DNA from: Ruegeria sp. HKCCSA071
GTDB taxonomy: Bacteria; Pseudomonadota; Alphaproteobacteria; Rhodobacterales; Rhodobacteraceae
NCBI RefSeq assembly: GCF_017872555.1
Contig: NZ_JAEDOX010000001.1
Span: forward strand, 434,001-498,000
Direction of reading: 5' to 3'
DNA: 64,000 nucleotides
The notes under the pieces were generated by a model. That model had not been told where the DNA came from. It searched no databases and saw nothing but the letters and a program-made list of their open reading frames with translations. The position numbers and the translations under genes were made by a program. The stretch's first letter is position 1. Every line of letters starts with the position of its first letter. This document shows, piece after piece, positions 57,669 through 64,000 of the stretch.

Positions 57669-59077
57669 AGGATCGGAGCAAACAACCGCGCCAGCGGCGC
57701 ACCAAAGCGGATGTGGGCCGGTTGTTGACTCAACCTGCGGGTCAATTCGTAACTGGTTTCGAAATCTTCTTGCAGCATCTGGTCGACGGCCTGTGCGGCC
57801 CGGGCATCAAAGAACAGCGCCATGGCTTCGAAGTTCAGGCGGAAGGATCGGTTGTCGAGGTTTGTTGTTCCAACAGCGGCCAGCGTCTCGTCGACAACGA
57901 ACGCCTTTTGATGCATGAACCCACCAGTATAGCGGAACACGCGCACGCCGCAGTCGCGGATTTCATCGAAATAGGCAAACGCGGCCAGCCAGGGCAGGCG
58001 ATGGTCGATCATGTCAGGAACAAGGATGCGTACATCCACCCCGCGCATCGCGGCATGTTGCAGCGCTGTCATGACATCGATGTCGGGTACGAAGTAAGGC
58101 GACGCAATCCACAACCGTTCTTTTGCCTCGGCGATTGCCGCAAAGAACATCATGGCACCAGTTTCGGTTTCATCTCCGGGCCCGGTCGCGACCAGCAGGG
58201 CATTCATGTTCTGTTCGGATTCACTGCCTGCCCAGTCAAGTTCATCAATCAGGTCTTCGTTATGCGCCCAATGCCAATCTTCGGTGAAGATTAGCTGTAA
58301 TTGCCGGACGACATGACCGGACATCATTATGTGAGTGTCGCGCCAGTGGCCGAAATGCGGGTGTTTGCCCAGATATTCCTCGCCTACATTGTGGCCACCG
58401 ATAAAGCCTGTCTCGCCATCGATAATGACAGTTTTGCGGTGGTTTCGGTAATTCAGTTGAAACCGGAAATTCGGGCCGCGTTGCTGACGAGGGTCGGCGA
58501 CATCAATCCCGGCTTCACGCATGGTATCCAGATACGCGCGCGGCAAACCATAACTGCCGACTGCATCGGTCATGAAACGGACGTGAACCCCACGCTTCGT
58601 CGCCTCGATCAGTTTGGATTGCAGTTTGCGGCCAAGCGTATCGTCTCTGATAATGTAGAATTGAATGAGGATATAGTTCTTGGCCTTGTCGATGGCGTCG
58701 AAAATGGCGTCGAATGTGGCGTGCCCGTCAACCAGTAGCCGGGCACCGTTTCCGCTGGACACAGGGAGATGCGCCAGAAACTCGAACGGGCGCGGATTGA
58801 TGGACATTGAGGAGGGGTCGGGCCTTGAATAATCGGCAAAGGTTTTGATCCCTTCAACAACCCGCTCACTTTTCTGGCGCGCGATGCGATATCCGTGAAA
58901 GCGATGGTGCCCCAGAAAAAGGTACAATGGCACCGCCAGGAAAGGTGCTGACACCAAAAAGACCACCCAACCAACTGCACCTTGCGGTGTCCGCGCGGTT
59001 TGCGCCGCTCGGATCGAAAACACAAATGCAGCCACGTACAACGTGAATACAAAGATAGATACCAGCGCTGTCCACAT
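57665..59077 (-). CDS. cls: Cardiolipin synthase
   Basis: Makes cardiolipin from phosphatidylglycerol at the inner membrane. The 470-residue protein has two N-terminal membrane helices (about 4-24, 36-58) and two phospholipase D motifs: NHRKTVIIDGETGFIGG and MHQKAFVVDETLAAVGTTN. The arrangement matches bacterial ClsA-type enzymes. It converges on the K+ channel gene. Confidence 0.93.
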   Translation of the reverse strand: MWTALVSIFVFTLYVAAFVFSIRAAQTARTPQGAVGWVVFLVSAPFLAVPLYLFLGHHRFHGYRIARQKSERVVEGIKTFADYSRPDPSSMSINPRPFEFLAHLPVSSGNGARLLVDGHATFDAIFDAIDKAKNYILIQFYIIRDDTLGRKLQSKLIEATKRGVHVRFMTDAVGSYGLPRAYLDTMREAGIDVADPRQQRGPNFRFQLNYRNHRKTVIIDGETGFIGGHNVGEEYLGKHPHFGHWRDTHIMMSGHVVRQLQLIFTEDWHWAHNEDLIDELDWAGSESEQNMNALLVATGPGDETETGAMMFFAAIAEAKERLWIASPYFVPDIDVMTALQHAAMRGVDVRILVPDMIDHRLPWLAAFAYFDEIRDCGVRVFRYTGGFMHQKAFVVDETLAAVGTTNLDNRSFRLNFEAMALFFDARAAQAVDQMLQEDFETSYELTRRLSQQPAHIRFGAPLARLFAPIL

Positions 59078-59101
59078 GGGGTCTTACGTCTTTCGGGCCG
59101 T

Positions 59102-60073
59102 TCAGTTTTCCCCAGTGTAGATGCGCGACCAGTCTTGCGCCATATCGACGATGATCCATCCCTTGTCAGGACCCTGATCCAGCCCGTCTGCCAGCTTTCC
59201 GATCGGACTTTCGCGGTCGTAGGCCCATTCGCGTTCCGCGTCCGTGTGGTGGATCAGAATTCCCAAACGCGGGCCATCACCCGACGTTGTCCAATCCAGC
59301 ATAGCGAAATCTCCGTCCGAATTGCCTGCGGCCAGAATCGGGCGTCTGCCAATCGTGCGTTCGATGTTGATCGGCTTGCCTTCCTTGTCGTCGATGAAGG
59401 CTAACCCCGGCGCCTTGATAATCGTCGGGCTGCTGTCGATCACCTTATAGGTGCTGTCTGCGTAACTTCCCAATATCTGTTCCGGCGGGATACCATAGGC
59501 ATCCTCGGCGAAGACGCGCATGAAATGAATGCCGCCACCGGATACGATGTAGGTCTTGAAACCTTCATCACGTAGATAACGCAGCAACTCTACCATCGGT
59601 TGGTAGGTCATTTGGTCATAGGGCAGGCCGGTGCCAGGGTGGCGTTCGGTTTCCAGCCATTGCGCAACACCTGCCTGAAAGTCATCGACGCTGGTGCCCG
59701 AATGCGAGGCGTTGACAACTTCGATCAGCGCCTCATGCCCGCCTTCAAGAACGGCCGCAAGATCACCCTTTGCAGCAGCTTCCAGTGCAGGCGTTGTCAG
59801 GATCGACGGGTCCTGATCGGCCAGATCGGCCAGTCGGTCCATGGCAAAAACAAACTGGAAATACACGGGCTGTTCGGCCCAAAGCGTTCCGTCATTGTCG
59901 AATACGGCGATCCGGTCATCCGGCGTCACGTAATGAGCTGAGGCAGGGTCGGTTACTTCATCAATAAACGAAACGATTTTCGCTTTGGATTCTAAATTGT
60001 TCCAAGAGGGCAAGGGGTCGGCGATGGCGACCGTCGCTCCTAGCACACTGCACAATATCAAAATCAGACGCAC
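59102..60073 (-). CDS. Secreted HAD-family phosphatase
   Basis: A 323-residue haloacid dehalogenase-fold protein with a signal peptide (cleaved after VAIA, residue 18). The nucleophile motif is AVFDNDGTLW (D-x-D), motif II is YIVSGGGIHF, and the acidic motif IV lies in GNSDGDFAMLDW. Periplasmic HAD proteins of this type are phosphomonoesterases. It lies 94 bases downstream of the sulfatase gene on the same strand, so the two may act together on a phosphorylated or sulfated substrate. Confidence 0.88.
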   Translation of the reverse strand: MRLILILCSVLGATVAIADPLPSWNNLESKAKIVSFIDEVTDPASAHYVTPDDRIAVFDNDGTLWAEQPVYFQFVFAMDRLADLADQDPSILTTPALEAAAKGDLAAVLEGGHEALIEVVNASHSGTSVDDFQAGVAQWLETERHPGTGLPYDQMTYQPMVELLRYLRDEGFKTYIVSGGGIHFMRVFAEDAYGIPPEQILGSYADSTYKVIDSSPTIIKAPGLAFIDDKEGKPINIERTIGRRPILAAGNSDGDFAMLDWTTSGDGPRLGILIHHTDAEREWAYDRESPIGKLADGLDQGPDKGWIIVDMAQDWSRIYTGEN

Positions 60074-60167
60074 GGATTATTCCTCAATTTTCAACCGCCA
60101 ATGAGAAGCGCCGGGGCCCCGATATCGGGACTCCGGCTTTGCTGTTTCTTGGATCAAACGGCCAGGT

Positions 60168-61787
60168 TCACGGTGCGCCCGGAGGTGACGTCAGCTTCTC
60201 CATCACCTTGTCGAGGCTGAAGCTCGCCGCTTCCTGTCGGGGTGGGTATTCCTTGAAGGTTTCAAGGAACTGCGCGACATAGGCCTGCGCAGGTACCAGC
60301 ATGTAGGCACGGTCGAGCATCCAGTCATAGTAGGTGTTCGATGTGCGATAGCCACGCTCGTATGGGTCGCGTCGCAGGTTGGTGATCAATGGCACGCGCA
60401 GAGGGGTCAGTGGCTCCATCCAGGCGCGCAAGGTCGCCCATGCCTTCTGTTCAAGGAAGGTGATTTTCCAATCACCGAAGCGCAGTGCCGCAAGGTCACC
60501 ATCGTCCGTGAAATAGAAGATTTCCCTGCGCGGGCTCTCGTCTGTTTCGCCGGTCAGCAACGGCAAGATGTTGTAGCCATCCAGATGCACCCGATAGTCA
60601 CGCCCGCCGCCAACTTCGGCCACGGTGACACCTTCCAGAAGATCTTCTTTCACGGTTTCGTTGCCAGCTGCAGCCAGAAATGTCGGCAACCAATCCATAT
60701 GGTGCACGATCTCGTTCGACACAGCGCCTTCGGCAATTTTGCCGGGCCACCGAACCATGGCAGGTACGCGCCATGCACCTTCCCATTGGGTGTTTTTCTC
60801 ACCCCAGAACGGTGTCATCGCGGCATCTGGCCACGTATTCATGTGCGGACCATTGTCAGTCGAGTAAAACACGATGGTTTTGTCGGCAATGCCCAGCTCG
60901 TCCAGCGCAGTCAGGAAGTCACCGATATGCATATCGTGTTCGATCATGCCAGCCGTATACTCATCCACCTGCTTGCCGACGATTTCATTGGCTTTTGCCC
61001 ATTTCTCTTCGGAAACATGCGTGCGGAAATGCATCCGGGTGCCTGACCACCAGACGAACCACGGTGTACCGCTTTCCTCTTGTTTGCGGATGAATTCAAT
61101 CGCTGCCGCCGCGGTTTCATCGTCGACCGTTTCCATGCGCTTCTTGGTCAGCGGGCCGGTATCCTCGATCTCACCACCTGCTGCCGACTTGATCACACCG
61201 CGCGGTCCGAAAGCTTGCCGAAAGGTTCTGCCATCGGGCAGAACAGCATCATTGGGATAGTCAATGTTTTCCGGCTCTTCCTCGGCATTGAGGTGGTAAA
61301 GATTACCAAAAAATTCGTCAAAACCGTGGTTTGTCGGCAGATGTTCATCCCGGTCGCCCAGGTGGTTTTTTCCGAACTGACCTGTGGCATAGCCTTCTGC
61401 TTTAAGAAGTCCCGCAATGGTCGGGTCTTCGATCTGCATACCTTCCTTAGCGCCTGGCAGGCCAACTTTGGACAGGCCCGTGCGGAAAACGGATTGCCCC
61501 ATGATGAAAGATGATCGCCCGGCCGTGCACGACTGCTCACCGTAGTAATCCGTGAACATCATGCCTTCTTCGGCGATGCGGTCGATATTGGGTGTCTGAT
61601 ACCCCATCAGACCCCGCGTGTAGGCCGAGATGTTAGACTGACCAACATCGTCGCCCCAGATCACAAGGATATTCGGTTTCTGGTCCTGCGCCCAAGCGGG
61701 AATGGCCAGTGTCAACGTGGCGGTTACCACGGCAAGTCGGCGCAAGTTACTGCGCCAGGTGCCAGATGGCGAACATGGAGGTAACAT
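60168..61787 (-). CDS. Arylsulfatase (formylglycine type), secreted
   Basis: A 539-residue sulfatase with a signal peptide (cleaved after PAWA, about residue 33). It has the metal-binding start ILVIWGDDVGQSN and the activation motif SCTAGRSSF (C-x-A-x-R), whose Cys must be converted to formylglycine. Further metal/active residues lie in FYSTDNGPHMN and MVRWPGKIAEG. The maturase is not in the window. ATG 61787 follows AGGAGC, and the upstream frame to 61928 overlaps the promoter. It would release sulfate from aryl or carbohydrate esters. Confidence 0.92.
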   Translation of the reverse strand: MLPPCSPSGTWRSNLRRLAVVTATLTLAIPAWAQDQKPNILVIWGDDVGQSNISAYTRGLMGYQTPNIDRIAEEGMMFTDYYGEQSCTAGRSSFIMGQSVFRTGLSKVGLPGAKEGMQIEDPTIAGLLKAEGYATGQFGKNHLGDRDEHLPTNHGFDEFFGNLYHLNAEEEPENIDYPNDAVLPDGRTFRQAFGPRGVIKSAAGGEIEDTGPLTKKRMETVDDETAAAAIEFIRKQEESGTPWFVWWSGTRMHFRTHVSEEKWAKANEIVGKQVDEYTAGMIEHDMHIGDFLTALDELGIADKTIVFYSTDNGPHMNTWPDAAMTPFWGEKNTQWEGAWRVPAMVRWPGKIAEGAVSNEIVHHMDWLPTFLAAAGNETVKEDLLEGVTVAEVGGGRDYRVHLDGYNILPLLTGETDESPRREIFYFTDDGDLAALRFGDWKITFLEQKAWATLRAWMEPLTPLRVPLITNLRRDPYERGYRTSNTYYDWMLDRAYMLVPAQAYVAQFLETFKEYPPRQEAASFSLDKVMEKLTSPPGAP

Positions 61788-61952
61788 GGTTTGCTCCTGA
61801 TCTGATAGGATCTTAGTGACCCTTGGAAAATTAAATCTCCGGCGTTCAAACGCATGAACAACACGGCAGCAATGTGTTGATTCCCATGTCGAAAATATCA
61901 GATTCTGGGAATCGAACGTTTTCATCATAGGTCAGTTCTTGCGTCGGAAACT

Positions 61953-61988
61953 CATCATATGATTATATCTCAAAGTACAAATGTGAGA
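61953..61988. promoter_or_regulatory. Candidate operators between sulfatase and Crp/Fnr genes
   Basis: ATCATATGAT (61954-61963) is a perfect 10-bp palindrome. TCTCA (61968-61972) and TGAGA (61984-61988) form an inverted repeat with 11 bases between them, ending just before the regulator ATG. These are candidate autoregulatory sites. Confidence 0.35.
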
Positions 61989-61992
61989 CAAA

Positions 61993-62661
61993 ATGAATAA
62001 TCTGCCGCTATTACGAAACACCGGATGGTTCAGTGAACGCTCGTCAGAGTTTCAGGCCGATTTGGCAGCCCTTGGCATAGCGAAATCGGTAGAAGCAGGA
62101 GAGACGCTGTACCACTACGGTGATCCGGCAAATGGAATCTACGCGATTCTCAGCGGTGGTGTGCAGATAACGGCCCCCGCGGATGACGGTCAGGAGTTTG
62201 TTTTGCACCGCGATGGCGCTGGGTTCTGGATTGGCGATCTTGCATTGTTTGCAGGTGCATTGCGACTGGTCAGTGTTGTCACGACGCAAGCCACTCAAGC
62301 CTTGTTCTTCCCTAACCTGAGCATCTCGCGATTGATTCAGAACAATCCTGACTACATCCGGGATTTCTATGCGTTAACGCATGAGAATATGCGAACCGCT
62401 TTGCGCATCATGGCAAATCTGGCCGTGACGGGAACGGAAAAGCGGCTGGTCCTGAGGTTGCTTCACTTGGACGAAGGAACCTCGAAAACCGAGGGCTGGA
62501 TTGAAGTTTCCCAAGACGATCTGGCGGTGATGATTGCTGTATCGCAACCGACTTTGCACAGGAACCTTCACCGGCTTGTGGATTTGGGGTTAATCGAACT
62601 GGGGTATGGCCGGGTTCGACTGCTGGATCGGGGCGCATTGATAGCCAGTTGTCAGACCTGA
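61993..62661 (+). CDS. Crp/Fnr-family transcriptional regulator
   Basis: A 222-residue regulator with a cyclic-nucleotide-binding-like barrel (about residues 20-120, ETLYHYGDPANGIYAILSGG) and a C-terminal winged helix whose recognition part is DDLAVMIAVSQPTLHRNLHRL (about 176-197). It lacks Fnr-type cysteines at the N-terminus, so it does not look like an Fe-S oxygen sensor. Ligand unknown. It is divergent from the sulfatase gene, making it the likely local regulator of sulfatase and HAD genes. Confidence 0.9.
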   Translation: MNNLPLLRNTGWFSERSSEFQADLAALGIAKSVEAGETLYHYGDPANGIYAILSGGVQITAPADDGQEFVLHRDGAGFWIGDLALFAGALRLVSVVTTQATQALFFPNLSISRLIQNNPDYIRDFYALTHENMRTALRIMANLAVTGTEKRLVLRLLHLDEGTSKTEGWIEVSQDDLAVMIAVSQPTLHRNLHRLVDLGLIELGYGRVRLLDRGALIASCQT

Positions 62662-62760
62662 GGTTTCGGGTAGCGACACCGGCATGCGGTCCAATATACG
62701 CGGACAGGCTGGCCGCTGTGTACCGTACCCGACGAACTTAAGCCTACGCCACGCCGCGGT

Positions 62761-63849
62761 TCAGTTTTTCGCACGCGCCTGACTGTCCTCCTCGCCCAAT
62801 TGGCCGTCCAGAGACATCAGGATTGCAACCGGGCGCAAAGCGGGGATGTGGCTGAACACGATCAGGATGCAGACCGTCAGCGGTACGCTGAGGAAAGCAC
62901 CGATCAGGCCCCAGACTGTTGTCCAGAAGGTCAACGCCAGAATGACAAGGAATGTCGACATGTTCAGCGAACGGCCCAGCATGGCCGGATCAAGGAAGTT
63001 ACCGATCAGGAATTGAAGGGTGCCGCACCCAAACAAGATGATCAGAAACGGAACGATCGTATCAAACTGAACAAGTGCGATCATGGCCGGAAAAAACACC
63101 GCTATAATCGACCCGATCGAGGGAATGAAGTTCAGAGCAAAGGTCAAAACGGCCCAGGTTTCCGCATATTCCAAACCAAGGACCCTGAATACAAAATAAC
63201 TGATGCCTGCTGTGATCAGGCTGATCAGCGTCTTAACCCCAACATATCGTTGCAGGCTGATCGATATGGCATCAAGCATGGTCGCAAAATCCGCGCCGGT
63301 TTGGGGGTCGCCAGCCGCCAGTTGAATTTTCTTGCGAAAGGCCAGACGCTCGGCCATCAGGAACGCGACATAGAGGCTGATCAGAAAGAACTGGTTTAGC
63401 AGGGACGTAGCGCTGCCCAACAACAGGCGTGCGACATAGGTCATGTCGATGCTGACCAGATTGTCGCGGATGAAAGTGGTGACGTCGTTGCCGACAAGAC
63501 CGGTTATGCGCTCAACCGCCCCGTCGAACTGGTTTTCGTACGTGCTGACGGACCGTGCAAACTGCGTTGCCTGACTGCCCAGCACGTACATGATCATGAA
63601 CAATCCTACCAGAACGACGGTCACTCCGGCGATATTGGCCAACCAGACCGGAGCGCGGGTCAGCGCGGTAACGCGGTCGCTTAACGCTATGATCAGAACG
63701 TTGACCAACAGCGCCATGGCAAGAGGGATCAGGAAGTTCGCCCCGGCATAAAGCCCCAACACTATCAGCGTCGCGATGATGCAGGTGTCGCGGACAACAG
63801 ACAGTTTTAGCCTGGGGCGAGCCGTGAAATCTTCCTGATCCGGGATCAT
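62761..63849 (-). CDS. AI-2E family transporter (YdiK/PerM type)
   Basis: A 362-residue membrane protein with about seven or eight segments: two at the N-terminus (about 22-58), one at 70-92, then a soluble region, a long hydrophobic stretch at about 195-340 with LNFIPSIGSIIAVFFPA, the conserved family motif. Members act as secondary transporters; the autoinducer-2 role is shown only for a few. It converges on the Crp gene. Confidence 0.9.
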   Translation of the reverse strand: MIPDQEDFTARPRLKLSVVRDTCIIATLIVLGLYAGANFLIPLAMALLVNVLIIALSDRVTALTRAPVWLANIAGVTVVLVGLFMIMYVLGSQATQFARSVSTYENQFDGAVERITGLVGNDVTTFIRDNLVSIDMTYVARLLLGSATSLLNQFFLISLYVAFLMAERLAFRKKIQLAAGDPQTGADFATMLDAISISLQRYVGVKTLISLITAGISYFVFRVLGLEYAETWAVLTFALNFIPSIGSIIAVFFPAMIALVQFDTIVPFLIILFGCGTLQFLIGNFLDPAMLGRSLNMSTFLVILALTFWTTVWGLIGAFLSVPLTVCILIVFSHIPALRPVAILMSLDGQLGEEDSQARAKN

Positions 63850-64000
63850 TCAGTATCCTGTTTATCTGTTCTTACGTAGGCTGGTGATCGCCTGTCTTTA
63901 CCTAATCCTGCACCTGCAATCCGTTTTTAGCAATGCAGTCAGCCGTTTGCAGATCGGCAATTGTCACTTTGATAGCGATGACGGGTTCTGTGTTTTATTT
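63850..64000. other. Window end: upstream region of the AI-2E gene
   Basis: 150 bases with no supported gene. It probably holds the promoter of the AI-2E transporter gene. No hairpin or repeat was noticed. Confidence 0.4.

Overview
The window is a stretch of alphaproteobacterial chromosome, most probably from the Roseobacter group of the Rhodobacteraceae. The evidence is gene order and family content: a trpGDC-moaC-moeA-lexA run, an alphaproteobacterial LexA box (GTTC-N7-GTTC), a B12-dependent class II ribonucleotide reductase, TAXI-type TRAP transport, a stand-alone corrinoid protein with a DUF1638 partner, a pyrrolysine-free MttB-like methyltransferase, and a moderately high G+C. The genus cannot be fixed from sequence reading alone. 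I see no prophage, IS element, rRNA or CRISPR array; the region is mostly core genome with a few accessory genes.

Layout. 0-5 kb: 3' part of a sensor histidine kinase, a CAT-anticodon tRNA, purMN, rnd, a lipoprotein gene. 5-9.5 kb: sufE, DUF1638, a Hint-domain protein, a corrinoid protein and a divergent PA0069-type radical SAM protein. 9.6-15.3 kb: gltA, gltX, comEC, lexA. 15.3-24.4 kb: moeA, moaC, trpC, trpD, trpG read leftward as one overlapping unit, then a divergent polysaccharide deacetylase-like gene, trpE and ppiD. 24.5-29.5 kb: aminotransferase, gpt, fabI, pdxH, a two-domain cold-shock protein, DUF192, tRNA-Pro, a lipoprotein. 29.5-36.9 kb: nrdJ with a long regulated leader, a highly structured noncoding stretch, an EF-hand protein, an MttB-family methyltransferase, a beta-barrel protein. 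36.9-48.1 kb: aminotransferase, YjbR, cysS-cimA-NDUFAF6-like operon, MFS, alkA-like glycosylase plus esterase, VOC, rluE-like, HNH, dsbB, DedA/YqaA. 48.2-52.9 kb: tRNA-Leu and a TAXI-TRAP/universal stress protein operon. 52.9-64 kb: an ABC/FtsX/lipocalin-like export triad, K+ channel, cardiolipin synthase, HAD phosphatase, arylsulfatase with a divergent Crp/Fnr regulator, AI-2E permease.

How genes work together. trpE (with ppiD) and trpGDC supply tryptophan; moaC/moeA share the trpC transcript and serve molybdenum cofactor synthesis; lexA follows but has its own LexA box. The corrinoid protein, DUF1638 and MttB homologue suggest B12-dependent methyl transfer from quaternary amines or in a split methionine synthase. 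nrdJ also needs B12, and its upstream region carries what looks like a correctly spaced pair of NrdR boxes.

The least explained items are the dense hairpin region downstream of nrdJ (33607-33900, ending in a strong intrinsic terminator), the two mutually exclusive hairpins in the nrdJ leader, a perfect 16-bp palindrome upstream of the corrinoid protein gene, the Hint-domain gene sitting between the corrinoid and DUF1638 genes, and the ABC/FtsX/lipocalin triad of unknown substrate.
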